Positions 14,140 to 22,095 are shown, counted from the stretch's first letter. The stretch is 22,133 nt of DNA from Rhodobiaceae bacterium UBA6963 (GCA_002450335.1 DJZB01000068.1:1-22133); one strand, 5' to 3'. Translations and numbers: made by a program. Notes: generated by a model from the sequence alone, not told the origin.

Positions 14140-15552
14140 TTATTCCGGCGCATTTTTCAAGAATGCCGGGATATTTTCACCGAATCCCACTTGTGTTTTG
14201 TCAGACGCATTACCGGTTGAATTATCAGTTTTAGGTTCTTTTTGAACGGGCTTATCATTCGCGTGTAATGCTTTCGGTATTGCGTCACTATTCTCTTTTT
14301 TGTCTCTCTTGTTTTTTGAGAAAGCGGCCAAGCCTTTTCTTTCTCCTTTTTCATTTCCTTTTTTGTCGCCATCGTTTTTACGATGCGGTTTTGAAGCGGC
14401 TTTTTCTTCTTTGTCTGTTGTAACATCATCAGGGGTGTCATTACTTTTGACGACATCAATTTTGCGATTAATCAGCTTTTCAATGGCGTCAATATATTTA
14501 CCATCCTCTTTAGAGAACAAGGTTATGGCGGCGCCTTTTCTGCCGGCACGACCTGTTCTTCCTATGCGGTGGACATAGTCTTCGGCATGGGTCGGTACGT
14601 CATAATTGAAAACATGACTGACGGCAGGAATATCCAGTCCGCGTGCTGCAACGTCGGAGGCAATCAGATAGGTTGCTTCCCCGCCTTTGAACTTATCAAG
14701 CATTTTGAGCCGCATATGCTGGTCCATATCCCCATGCAGGGAGACGGCCGGGTAGCCACTTTTTTGTAGCGCATTGAGTAGGTCGCCAATATCTCTTTTG
14801 CGGTTACAAAAGATGATGCCATTGGTGACGTCTTCTTCGTCAAAGAGCTTTTTCAGTGTTTTTAGTTTTTGGGTTTTTGGAACTGAAATCAGCCGTTGGC
14901 TTACATTGTCATTGGTTGATGAAGGGGGTGCAACTTCGACGCGGGCAGGTGCCGACAGAAATTGTTGTGTAAGGCGCGTAATTTCAGGTGGCATGGTTGC
15001 CGAGAAAAACAAAGTTTGGCGCGTAAAGGGAAGTAATTTTACAATCCGTTCAATATCAGGAATAAAACCCATATCAAGCATGCGGTCAGCTTCGTCAATA
15101 ACCAGCACTTCCACGCCGCGTAATAAAACGCCACCACGTTCTACATGGTCGAGTAATCTGCCGGGTGTTGCAATCAATACATCTGCCCCGCGCATAATTG
15201 CTTTTTCTTGATCGCCAAAACTTACACCGCCAATCAGCAAGGCTTTGGTAAGTTTGGTGTTTTTGCCGTAAACATCAAAATTGTCCGCGACTTGTGCCGC
15301 GAGTTCGCGTGTTGGCTCAAGGATAAGCGTGCGAGGCATTCGTGCTTTTGCGCGCCCTTTCATAAGGCGGTGTATCATGGGAAGGGTAAAACTTGCTGTT
15401 TTGCCCGTACCTGTTTGAGCGATACCCAGCACATCTCTTCCGGCAATCACATGTGGAATGGCTTCTGCCTGAATGGGTGTCGGCGTTGTGTAGCCGGCAT
15501 CATTAATGGCAGTCATAATTTCGGGCGCGAGACCCAGTTCATCAAATTTCAT
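14140..15552 (-). CDS. rhlE: ATP-dependent DEAD-box RNA helicase, RhlE-like
   Basis: An RNA helicase that unwinds or remodels RNA, in this family linked to ribosome assembly, mRNA turnover and growth in the cold. All motifs are present: the Q motif region (TTPTPIQAEAIP), AQTGTGKT, PTRELA, TPGRLLD, DEAD, SAT, HGDMDQ, ARGLDIP and HRIGRTGR. A charged, Lys-rich, low-complexity tail of about 100 residues follows and closes with GFGENIPAFLKN, seen in alphaproteobacterial RhlE proteins. The start at 15552 (MKFDELGL, with GGAA just upstream) is preferred over an in-frame ATG at 15606, which would add 18 residues and lies in a hairpin arm. It is downstream of parE on the same strand. Confidence 0.95.
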   Translation of the reverse strand: MKFDELGLAPEIMTAINDAGYTTPTPIQAEAIPHVIAGRDVLGIAQTGTGKTASFTLPMIHRLMKGRAKARMPRTLILEPTRELAAQVADNFDVYGKNTKLTKALLIGGVSFGDQEKAIMRGADVLIATPGRLLDHVERGGVLLRGVEVLVIDEADRMLDMGFIPDIERIVKLLPFTRQTLFFSATMPPEITRLTQQFLSAPARVEVAPPSSTNDNVSQRLISVPKTQKLKTLKKLFDEEDVTNGIIFCNRKRDIGDLLNALQKSGYPAVSLHGDMDQHMRLKMLDKFKGGEATYLIASDVAARGLDIPAVSHVFNYDVPTHAEDYVHRIGRTGRAGRKGAAITLFSKEDGKYIDAIEKLINRKIDVVKSNDTPDDVTTDKEEKAASKPHRKNDGDKKGNEKGERKGLAAFSKNKRDKKENSDAIPKALHANDKPVQKEPKTDNSTGNASDKTQVGFGENIPAFLKNAPE

Positions 15553-15600
15553 AATTTTCCGTGACGTTATAATTGTTTTGTTCAAAGTTATTTTTAATCG

Positions 15601-15622
15601 AGCCATCCCCGATGGGATGGCT
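15601..15622. promoter_or_regulatory. Perfect 9-bp hairpin upstream of rhlE
   Basis: AGCCATCCC (15601-15609) and GGGATGGCT (15614-15622) form a perfect 9-bp stem with a 4-nt loop. In the minus-strand RNA it lies about 50 nt before the rhlE start, and an alternative in-frame ATG (15604-15606) is buried in its 3' arm. No U tract follows in that direction, which argues against a simple intrinsic terminator. Confidence 0.7.
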
Positions 15623-15626
15623 AAAT

Positions 15627-15645
15627 TCAGGCCACCACGGCCTGA
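15627..15645. promoter_or_regulatory. Perfect 7-bp hairpin between parE and rhlE
   Basis: TCAGGCC (15627-15633) and GGCCTGA (15639-15645) form a perfect 7-bp stem with a 5-nt loop, 4 nt from the neighbouring 9-bp hairpin. On the minus strand it is followed by ATTT only. It may end parE transcripts or form a two-stem leader structure for rhlE. Confidence 0.65.
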
Positions 15646-15713
15646 CCTCCAAGATGATGTGTAAACTAGTTTAATTTAAGGCTTTGTAAAGCGGTCTGAC
15701 GTTTAAAATTTCT

Positions 15714-17834
15714 TTAAATATCCAGCAGTTGCTCATCTGCGAAGGCGGCATTGTCCTGGATAAACCTAAAACGCATTTCCGGTTTGTTCCCCATAAGGCG
15801 GTTTACGCAATCTGCAGTCTTTTTGAACTCTTCTTCTGGGAGTTGAATTTGCAAGAGCGTGCGGTTTTCCGGCTTCATGGTTGTTTCTTTTAACTGAGCA
15901 GGGAGCATTTCCCCCAGACCCTTAAAGCGGCTGACTTCAACTTTAGCATTAGCCCTGAATTCAGACGCCATAAGTTCTTCACGATGTGCCTCATCACGGG
16001 CATAGAGAGTTTTCCCGCCTTGTGCGAGACGATAAAGCGGCGGCACAGCCAAATAAAGATGCCCGTCTTTAATAAGCTCAGGCATCTCTTCGTGGAAGAA
16101 AGTAATCAGCAAAGCCGCAATATGTGCACCATCGACATCGGCGTCGGTCATGATGATAACTTTTTCATATCTGAGCTTATCGCCGTCATAGGTACTTCCG
16201 GTGCCACACCCTAGAGCCTGGACCAAATCTGAAATCAATTGGCTTTGCTGTTTCTTTGCGGCTGTCGCGTTGGCAACATTCAGGATTTTCCCCCGCAGTG
16301 GCAAAATTGCTTGGGTTTTGCGGTCCCGGCCTTGTTTTGCAGACCCTCCCGCGCTGTCGCCCTCAACGATAAAAATTTCTGAGCCGGCAGCTCCGTTTTG
16401 ACTGCAATCCGCCAGCTTGCCCGGGAGACGCAGTTTACGGACAGCAGACTTTCTGCTGACTTCTTTTTCCTGCTTGCGGCGCTGTCTCTCCTCTGCGCGG
16501 TCTATGACCCATTCAAGAAGTTTTGTTGCAGATAGCTTATCGCTTGCCAACCACAGGTCAAAAGCATCGCGGACAGTCTGTTCGGTAATGCGAGTGGCTT
16601 CGGGGGAGGCGAGTTTATCCTTGGTCTGTCCCTGAAATTCCGGCTCACGGATAAAAACCGAGACTAAGGCAGTGACAGAGCCCATGACATCATCAGCAGT
16701 AATAATATCGGCTTTCTTGTTGCTAACCAGTTGACCATAAGCTTTCAGGCCTTTTGTGAGAGCGGATCGTAGGCCTTGTTCATGTGTTCCGCCTTCGGGT
16801 GTTGGGACTGTATTACAATAAGACGAGACATGCGTATCACTACCGCCCACCCAGCTTATTGCCCATTCTACGCTACCATGTGAACCATCTTTCTGTACTT
16901 TCCCCGCAAATGGACCGGGGGTTACAGTCGGGCGATTGCCGATTTGCTCATCCAGATAGTCTCTTAAGCCTTCCGGAAAACGCAGCACAGCTTCCGGTGG
17001 GCATTTTTCAGGGTCTGAAATTAGGTCTGGATCGCAGTGCCATCTAATTTCAACGCCACCAAATAAATAGGCTTTGGCCTTTGCCATGCTGTAGAGGCGG
17101 TAAGGGTCAAAACTCGTATTATTGCCAAAGATATCTGCGTCGGGCGTGAAGCTAACTTTGGTACCTCGGCGGTTGCCTGCAGGGCCGATTGTCTTTAATT
17201 TACCCTTAGCAACACCGCGTGAAAACTCTTGTGAATACAATGTCTTATCACGGGCAACTTCAACTATTAGTTTATCAGATAGGGCGTTAACGACAGACAC
17301 ACCCACACCGTGTAAACCGCCTGAAGTATCATAGGCTCCACTGCCGAATTTACCACCGGCGTGGAGGGTTGTCATAATGACCTCAAGGGCAGATTTGTCT
17401 TTGAATTTAGGATGCGGGTCGACAGGTATGCCGCGCCCGTTATCGCCGACTGTAAGTGTGCCATCGGCGTCATAATTCACTTCAATAAAGCTGGCATGTC
17501 CAGCAACTGCCTCATCCATGGAATTGTCAATCACTTCTGCAAAGAGGTGATGCAGAGCTCGGTGGTCCGTGCCACCAATATACATGCCGGGGCGTCTTCT
17601 GACGGGTTCAAGGCCCTCAAGAACTTCAATATCAGCAGCACTGTATTGCCCCGACTTTTTGGCGGGCATTTTTGGTTTGGTGCTGGATGACTTCTTTGAT
17701 GAGGCTTGAGAAGCTGATTTAGATGGCTGTTCAGCCGCTGACTTAGATGTTTTTTTTGCCCCTGTTTTTGAAGCGGACTTTGCCTCAGAACCAAATAAGT
17801 CCGGCGTATCTTCTGTTTTTTTTCGCGCTGGCAT
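15714..17834 (-). CDS. parE: DNA topoisomerase IV subunit B
   Basis: The ATPase subunit of topoisomerase IV, which with ParC separates linked daughter chromosomes. In 706 residues the GHKL ATPase domain shows RRPGMYIGG, EVIDNSMDEAVAG (catalytic Glu) and SGGLHGVGVSVVNALS. A transducer domain follows. The TOPRIM region has FIVEGDSAGGSAKQGRD, ILPLRGKILNV and MTDADVDGAHIA, and the tail has RFKGLGEM. ParE is favoured over GyrB by overall length and the compact C-terminal part. The first 60 or so residues are a low-complexity Lys/Ser/Ala-rich tail before YSAADIEVLEGLEPVR, probably disordered. It is divergent from the oxidoreductase gene; parC is not in the window. Confidence 0.94.
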   Translation of the reverse strand: MPARKKTEDTPDLFGSEAKSASKTGAKKTSKSAAEQPSKSASQASSKKSSSTKPKMPAKKSGQYSAADIEVLEGLEPVRRRPGMYIGGTDHRALHHLFAEVIDNSMDEAVAGHASFIEVNYDADGTLTVGDNGRGIPVDPHPKFKDKSALEVIMTTLHAGGKFGSGAYDTSGGLHGVGVSVVNALSDKLIVEVARDKTLYSQEFSRGVAKGKLKTIGPAGNRRGTKVSFTPDADIFGNNTSFDPYRLYSMAKAKAYLFGGVEIRWHCDPDLISDPEKCPPEAVLRFPEGLRDYLDEQIGNRPTVTPGPFAGKVQKDGSHGSVEWAISWVGGSDTHVSSYCNTVPTPEGGTHEQGLRSALTKGLKAYGQLVSNKKADIITADDVMGSVTALVSVFIREPEFQGQTKDKLASPEATRITEQTVRDAFDLWLASDKLSATKLLEWVIDRAEERQRRKQEKEVSRKSAVRKLRLPGKLADCSQNGAAGSEIFIVEGDSAGGSAKQGRDRKTQAILPLRGKILNVANATAAKKQQSQLISDLVQALGCGTGSTYDGDKLRYEKVIIMTDADVDGAHIAALLITFFHEEMPELIKDGHLYLAVPPLYRLAQGGKTLYARDEAHREELMASEFRANAKVEVSRFKGLGEMLPAQLKETTMKPENRTLLQIQLPEEEFKKTADCVNRLMGNKPEMRFRFIQDNAAFADEQLLDI

Positions 17835-17852
17835 GGGAAAACCTATAGCAAA

Positions 17853-17914
17853 ATTTCGGCAATCGAAATGTTAAGTCGAATCGTTCAATGAACTGGATTT
17901 TAAACAAGTTTGTT
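17853..17914. promoter_or_regulatory. Cluster of three small inverted repeats between divergent genes
   Basis: Within 62 bp of the parE/oxidoreductase intergenic region lie ATTTCG-N5-CGAAAT (17853-17869), GTTCA-A-TGAAC (17883-17893) and AACAA-GT-TTGTT (17903-17914). Each is perfect but short. They could be operators in the divergent promoter region. The three sites are unlike one another, and short inverted repeats occur by chance. Confidence 0.25.
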
Positions 17915-18005
17915 CACTCGCGGGGAAAAATCTGGATTTCTTGAAATGCTTGCGACTATATTTTCTACAAAGTAGTGTGCCAGTTCATTTAGTAAAAGGA
18001 TTATC

Positions 18006-19313
18006 ATGACAACTCTTTCCGATACGTTAACCCTGCCTTGTGGCGTCATTATTAAAAATAGAATTGCCAAAGGGGCTATGACAGAGGGGTTGTCAGACCC
18101 CGCTAACCGCGCCACCTCAAAACTTTCAACACTTTATGGTCGCTGGGCAGATGGTGGTTCGGGAATGTTGTTAACCGGTAATGTTCAGATTAATCATAAA
18201 TACCTGGAGCGTGCTGGAAATGTCGTGATTGAAGGGCCTCAATCAGATGAACAATTGGCGGCACTGAAACATTGGGCTGCACAAGGTACAGCCAATGAAA
18301 CCCAGCTTTGGATGCAAATTTCTCATGCCGGGCGGCAAACCCCGATAGCCGTTAATGAAACGCCTGTAGGCCCGTCTGACTTGCCGGTTAACATGCCCGG
18401 CAAGATGTTTGGTGATCCGAAAGCCATGACAGATGCTGAAATTCAGGCAGCGATTGAAGGTTTTGCCTTCGCCGCCAAGACAGCCAAGGAGACAGGTTTC
18501 ACCGGTGTTCAAATTCATGGGGCTCATGGCTACTTGATCTCTGAATTTTTATCTCCGGATGTAAATGTTCGGACGGATGCTTGGGGCGGCTCGCTTGAAA
18601 ACCGGGCTCGTTTTCTGCTTGAGGCCGTGCGTGCCACACGCAAGGTTGTAGGAAAAGAATTCCCTGTTGCCGTCAAGCTCAATTCTGCTGATTTTCAGCG
18701 TGGGGGTTTCAGTCATGAAGAGGCCGTGCAGGTTGCCAAGTGGCTCAATGATGAAAAACTTGATTTGCTTGAAATTTCGGGTGGCACTTATGAGCAGCCC
18801 CGGATGTCCGGTCTTGAGGGGGGTGCGATGGACTCGTCGAAAAGCGAAAGCCGTTTGCCCAGCACCGTTGCGCGAGAAGCATATTTTCTTGAGTATGCCA
18901 AAGACATCAGAGCCGTTTTCAATGGCGCCTTGATGGTGACGGGTGGGTTTCGGACGCGCGCCGGTATGGATGCCGCACTCAATGCGGGGGCTTGTGACAT
19001 GATTGGTCTTGCGCGTCCCATGTGCAGTGATCCTGATATTGCCAATAAGCTGTTATCCGGCGCGGTTGCTGCGACGGAAGAATTTGAAAAAATAGTCAGG
19101 CTTGGTCCAGGTCTGTTGGGAGACACCAGCCCGTTTGCAATTATTCGTGGCATTAACGGTTGGGGACGTCAGGGATGGTTTTGTCTTCAACTCATTCGCA
19201 TGGGGGAAGGGCAAGAGCCGGATTTGAAAATGGGGGTTCTCAAGGCTGTTGGAGGGTTTCAAGCATTTGAGAAAAAAGCTGCCGAGCGTTACAAAGAAAA
19301 TTACGGATATTAA
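18006..19313 (+). CDS. NADH:flavin oxidoreductase, Old Yellow Enzyme family
   Basis: An FMN-dependent TIM-barrel reductase, typically reducing activated double bonds (enones, enals, nitro compounds) with NAD(P)H. The 435 residues contain QISHAGRQTP (104-113), the active-site HGAHGYLISEFLSP (His171, His174, proton donor Tyr176), the RTDAWGGSLENRARF signature (189-203) and the phosphate-binding end GLARPMCSDP. There is no C-terminal FAD/NAD domain of the 2,4-dienoyl-CoA reductase type; the last 70 residues are an extra helical tail of unclear role. AAAAGGA lies before the ATG. The next gene follows after 24 nt and is probably cotranscribed. Physiological substrate unknown. Confidence 0.94.
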   Translation: MTTLSDTLTLPCGVIIKNRIAKGAMTEGLSDPANRATSKLSTLYGRWADGGSGMLLTGNVQINHKYLERAGNVVIEGPQSDEQLAALKHWAAQGTANETQLWMQISHAGRQTPIAVNETPVGPSDLPVNMPGKMFGDPKAMTDAEIQAAIEGFAFAAKTAKETGFTGVQIHGAHGYLISEFLSPDVNVRTDAWGGSLENRARFLLEAVRATRKVVGKEFPVAVKLNSADFQRGGFSHEEAVQVAKWLNDEKLDLLEISGGTYEQPRMSGLEGGAMDSSKSESRLPSTVAREAYFLEYAKDIRAVFNGALMVTGGFRTRAGMDAALNAGACDMIGLARPMCSDPDIANKLLSGAVAATEEFEKIVRLGPGLLGDTSPFAIIRGINGWGRQGWFCLQLIRMGEGQEPDLKMGVLKAVGGFQAFEKKAAERYKENYGY

Positions 19314-19337
19314 AAAGTCTTACCTAGGGAGAGGGTT

Positions 19338-19946
19338 ATGAAAAATGTTCAGGGTTTAATGGCCGCTATGGTTTTGGTGGGGCTGATTGCAGTAGCTACC
19401 CCAATATTTATGCAAAGTGAAGCAGGGCCCAAGAGTGCCTGCTCAACTGATTTGATTAAGGCCGCTGCGCGACAGGAAATTGAATATCTGCAACGTGGAT
19501 ACGCGAAGGCAACTGATTTGCTGGGTATCACAGAAGGCGACTCTTTTGAAAAAGGGCGCGACCTTTACCGCACGATATTTACCGCAGATGCTAATTTTTC
19601 TGTTTCGGGTGAGGGGGCGCCTGAAATGAATGCCGTCGGGCCGGATGCTTGGGCTGATATCGTCGCGCAGACTTTGGGACCAATGGGACCTACCCAGCAT
19701 CTTACCGGAACGCAACGTGTTAGCGATTTGGATGTTCAAATATCGTCAGATTGTGACGTAACTGGCGGGTCAGCCGGATTGGAAACCTATGTGCAGGCCT
19801 GGCACGACATGCCTAACGGTCAGATTTGGATGTTCATGGGGACGTATGTTGATGATGTGGTCTATTTGCCTGGCATGGGGTGGCAGATTAGCAAAATGGA
19901 TCTTGTACGCACAACAACAGAGACGCGCAATAAACTCAGTGATTAG
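19338..19946 (+). CDS. Exported SnoaL/NTF2-like protein
   Basis: A 202-residue protein with an N-terminal hydrophobic segment (about 7-25) that looks like a signal peptide or membrane anchor. It is followed by one SnoaL-like (NTF2-fold) domain of the nuclear transport factor 2 family. Visible features are the helix EIEYLQRGYAKATDLL, DLYRTIFTADANFSV, the strand pair TYVQAWHDMPNGQIWMFMGTYVDDVVYL and the closing GWQISKMDLVRT. This fold forms a conical pocket used by isomerases, dehydratases and ligand binders, so function cannot be set from fold alone. GGGAGAGGG precedes the ATG. It shares an operon with the upstream flavin oxidoreductase, which may act on the same small molecule (inference). 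Confidence 0.82.
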   Translation: MKNVQGLMAAMVLVGLIAVATPIFMQSEAGPKSACSTDLIKAAARQEIEYLQRGYAKATDLLGITEGDSFEKGRDLYRTIFTADANFSVSGEGAPEMNAVGPDAWADIVAQTLGPMGPTQHLTGTQRVSDLDVQISSDCDVTGGSAGLETYVQAWHDMPNGQIWMFMGTYVDDVVYLPGMGWQISKMDLVRTTTETRNKLSD

Positions 19947-19970
19947 AGTGTTTTGCAATATTTATGCATA

Positions 19971-19999
19971 AAAAAGGGCCGGATAAACCGGCCCTTTTC
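19971..19999. terminator. Bidirectional intrinsic terminator
   Basis: AAAAGGGCCGG (19972-19982) and CCGGCCCTTTT (19988-19998) form a perfect 11-bp stem with a 5-nt loop. A and T tracts flank the GC-rich core on both sides, so the structure works in both directions. It separates the convergent oxidoreductase/SnoaL operon from glnB-glnA. Confidence 0.92.
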
Positions 20000-20015
20000 A
20001 ATTTATGAAGCGTGA

Positions 20016-21425
20016 TCAGACGCTGTAATACATGTCGAACTCAACAGGGTGAGGTGTGTGCTCAAAGCGGTAAACTTCTTCCCACTTAAGCTCCAGATAT
20101 CCGTCAATCTGGTCATCATCCATTACGCCGCCTTTTTTCAGGAAGTCACGGTCTGCATCGAGTGCTTCAAGAGCCTCACGCAGAGATCCGCAAACCTGTG
20201 GTACATCAGCCAGTTCTTCAGGTGGCAGTTCATAAAGGTCTTTATCCATTGGATCACCCGGATCGATTTTATTCTCGATACCGTCCAGACCGGCCATCAT
20301 CATAGCTGTGAAAGCAAGATATGGGTTGGCTGTTGGGTCAGGGAAGCGAATTTCAATTCTTTTGCCCGGTGCGGATGTCGCGAATGGAATCCGGCAAGAC
20401 GCAGAACGGTTACGCGCTGAATAAGCGAGAAGCACAGGTGCTTCAAAACCGGGAATGAGACGCTTGTATGAGTTTGTTGACGGGTTCGTCAGCGCGTTAA
20501 TGGCGCGGGCGTGTTTGATGATACCGCCAATATAGTAAAGGCACTCTTGTGACAGGTCTGCATATTTGTCGCCAGCGAAGAGAGGCTTGCCTTCTTTCCA
20601 GATAGACTGGTGACAGTGCATGCCCGTTCCGTTATCGCCGTAGACAGGCTTCGGCATAAAGGTTGCTGATTTGCCGTAAGCGTGAGCCACATTGTGAACG
20701 GCGTATTTGTAAAGTTGAAGACTGTCAGCAATGCTTGTCAGCGTACCGAATTTCAGGCCAAGCTCATGTTGAGCAGCTGCAACTTCGTGGTGATGTTTCT
20801 CGACCTCGAGACCCATATCTTTCATGACGCTAAGCATTTCGCCGCGAAGATCTTGCCCACTATCGACAGGATTAACCGGGAAGTAGCCACCCTTTGTGCG
20901 TGGACGGTGACCCATATTACCGGCTTCATATTCAGTACCTGAATTAACTGGCAATTCAGTGCTGTCTAGCGCAAAGCCTGTATTGTAGGGGTCAGATGAA
21001 AAGCGAACATCGTCAAAAACAAAAAATTCAGCTTCAGGGCCGAAATTGATTGTGTCGCCGATGCCTGTTGATTTCAGGTAGGCTTCTGCTTTGACTGCTG
21101 TTGAACGCGGGTCACGGTTGTAGAACTCACCTGTGATCGGATCAGTGATATTGCAGAAAATTGTCATTGTCGGCTGTGCATAAAATGGATCCATGGATAC
21201 TGAATCCGTGTCAGGCATCAGGCACATATCGGACTCATTAATGGCTTTCCAGCCTGAGATTGATGAGCCGTCAAACATGGCGCCTTCTGTGAAGAAGTCC
21301 TCATCAACAAGGGATGAGTCGAGCGTGACGTGTTGCATTTTGCCGCGTGGATCAGTGAAACGAAGATCTACATATTGGATCTCGTCGTCTTTGAGTTGAC
21401 TAAGAATTTTGGAAGCGTCAGACAT
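20016..21425 (-). CDS. glnA: Glutamine synthetase type I
   Basis: Makes glutamine from glutamate, ammonia and ATP; the main ammonia-assimilating enzyme, a dodecamer in the cytoplasm. The 469 residues equal the usual GSI length. Visible motifs are FGPEAEFFVFD (metal ligands), KPVYGDNGTGMHCHQS, NPSTNSYKRLIPGFEAP, NRSASCRIP and IEIRFPDPTANPYLA. The adenylylation site is Tyr398 (counting Met) in KDLYELPPEE, so control by GlnE is expected. CCGGAG lies 8 nt before the ATG. It is 32 nt after glnB in one operon under a sigma54-type promoter. Confidence 0.98.
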   Translation of the reverse strand: MSDASKILSQLKDDEIQYVDLRFTDPRGKMQHVTLDSSLVDEDFFTEGAMFDGSSISGWKAINESDMCLMPDTDSVSMDPFYAQPTMTIFCNITDPITGEFYNRDPRSTAVKAEAYLKSTGIGDTINFGPEAEFFVFDDVRFSSDPYNTGFALDSTELPVNSGTEYEAGNMGHRPRTKGGYFPVNPVDSGQDLRGEMLSVMKDMGLEVEKHHHEVAAAQHELGLKFGTLTSIADSLQLYKYAVHNVAHAYGKSATFMPKPVYGDNGTGMHCHQSIWKEGKPLFAGDKYADLSQECLYYIGGIIKHARAINALTNPSTNSYKRLIPGFEAPVLLAYSARNRSASCRIPFATSAPGKRIEIRFPDPTANPYLAFTAMMMAGLDGIENKIDPGDPMDKDLYELPPEELADVPQVCGSLREALEALDADRDFLKKGGVMDDDQIDGYLELKWEEVYRFEHTPHPVEFDMYYSV

Positions 21426-21457
21426 TATTTATCTCCGGATAGTTTAAGTTAGGATGT

Positions 21458-21796
21458 TTAAAGTGCATCGATACCGGACTCTCCGGTACGAATACGTATG
21501 GCTTCTTGGATGTCGGAAACAAATATTTTCCCGTCCCCAATGCGACCGGTTTGAGCGGCCTTTTGAATAACCTCAATCGCAGTTTCAAGCATATCGTCGC
21601 CAATGATAAGCTCTATTTTTACCTTGGGCAGAAAATCAACTACATATTCTGCGCCACGGTATAATTCGGTGTGGCCTTTCTGACGACCAAAACCTTTAGC
21701 TTCGATTACAGTTATGCCCTGAAGTCCGGCTTCCTGTAATGCATCTTTAACCTCATCTAATTTGAAGGGTTTGATGATGGCTTCTACTTTTTTCAT
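21458..21796 (-). CDS. glnB: Nitrogen regulatory protein P-II
   Basis: A small trimeric signalling protein that senses 2-oxoglutarate and ATP/ADP and controls GlnE, NtrB and other targets. The 112 residues begin MKKVEAIIKPFKLDEV. They carry Tyr51 in the T-loop (TELYRGAEY), the site uridylylated by GlnD, and end with the signature TGRIGDGKIFVSDIQEAIRIRTGE. It lies next to glnA, the typical alphaproteobacterial glnB-glnA order. No amtB is visible, which favours GlnB over GlnK. Confidence 0.98.
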   Translation of the reverse strand: MKKVEAIIKPFKLDEVKDALQEAGLQGITVIEAKGFGRQKGHTELYRGAEYVVDFLPKVKIELIIGDDMLETAIEVIQKAAQTGRIGDGKIFVSDIQEAIRIRTGESGIDAL

Positions 21797-21830
21797 AGAA
21801 TTGTCCTTTCAGAATTTATGTACTTAATAA

Positions 21831-21847
21831 AGCAGAAACCGTGCCAA
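21831..21847 (-). promoter_or_regulatory. Sigma54 (RpoN)-type promoter of glnB-glnA
   Basis: The minus strand reads TTGGCACG, then GTTT, then CTGCT. This fits the sigma54 consensus YTGGCACG-N4-TTGCW except for one base in the -12 element (C for the first T). Transcription should start near 21820, about 25 nt before the glnB ATG. Nitrogen control by NtrC is the usual partner in this setting; no clear NtrC site was recognised upstream. Confidence 0.72.
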
Positions 21848-22039
21848 AAATTTTACTCAACAGGGTGGGTTGTAAGACTATGAAATTATTGTGTTATTTT
21901 TACAATTTTTAAAACACGTTTAAAAATATTTCTTTTTTTGCTTAAATTTTGTTCACTTGATTAAAAAATAAACAATTATGTTTGTTTTTGTATAATTGAA
22001 GAATGTCTTAAAGAGTCTTAACAAATCATCACAAGAGAC
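21848..22039. other. AT-rich intergenic region between glnB and tRNA-Leu
   Basis: No gene is seen here. The stretch from about 21885 to 22010 is very AT-rich with A and T runs, as expected for a bendable region upstream of a sigma54 promoter. Near 21858-21872 the sequence CAACAGGGTGGGTTG has CAAC/GTTG arms. It is a weak inverted repeat that could be an activator site but does not match the NtrC consensus. Confidence 0.35.
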
Positions 22040-22068
22040 TGGTCATAGGTCAACTAAATTGCTATACC
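22040..22068 (+). promoter_or_regulatory. Candidate promoter of tRNA-Leu
   Basis: TGGTCA (22040-22045) and TATACC (22063-22068) each match the sigma70 hexamers at four of six bases and are 17 nt apart. The sequence after the -10 is CCGCGCC, a GC-rich discriminator as found in stable-RNA promoters under stringent control. The tRNA begins about 20 nt after the predicted start. Confidence 0.5.
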
Positions 22069-22095
22069 CCGCGCCATAGTTAGTTAAGCTTAAAA

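Noticed and set aside
15553..15606. Longer RhlE start at 15606 adding 18 residues
   Set aside because: The helicase family starts at MKFDELGL with GGAA before it, and the upstream ATG is in a stable hairpin arm. It is kept only as a possible regulatory alternative.
15662..15673. 12-bp palindrome TAAACTAGTTTA upstream of rhlE
   Set aside because: It is perfect but AT-rich and short. One such site is expected by chance in this much sequence, and no promoter could be aligned with it.
17361..17690. Plus-strand open frame opposite the start of parE
   Set aside because: It is a shadow of parE codon use with no Shine-Dalgarno or recognisable domain. The same applies to long antisense frames over topA, pyrC', gatB, rhlE and glnA.
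15714..17834. This gene as gyrB
   Set aside because: Length and C-terminal compactness fit ParE, as in other alphaproteobacteria. A genome-wide search for a second copy would settle it.
21950..21985. IHF-like site AATCAAGTGAACA before glnB
   Set aside because: Only the first half (WATCAA) matches; the TTR half is absent.
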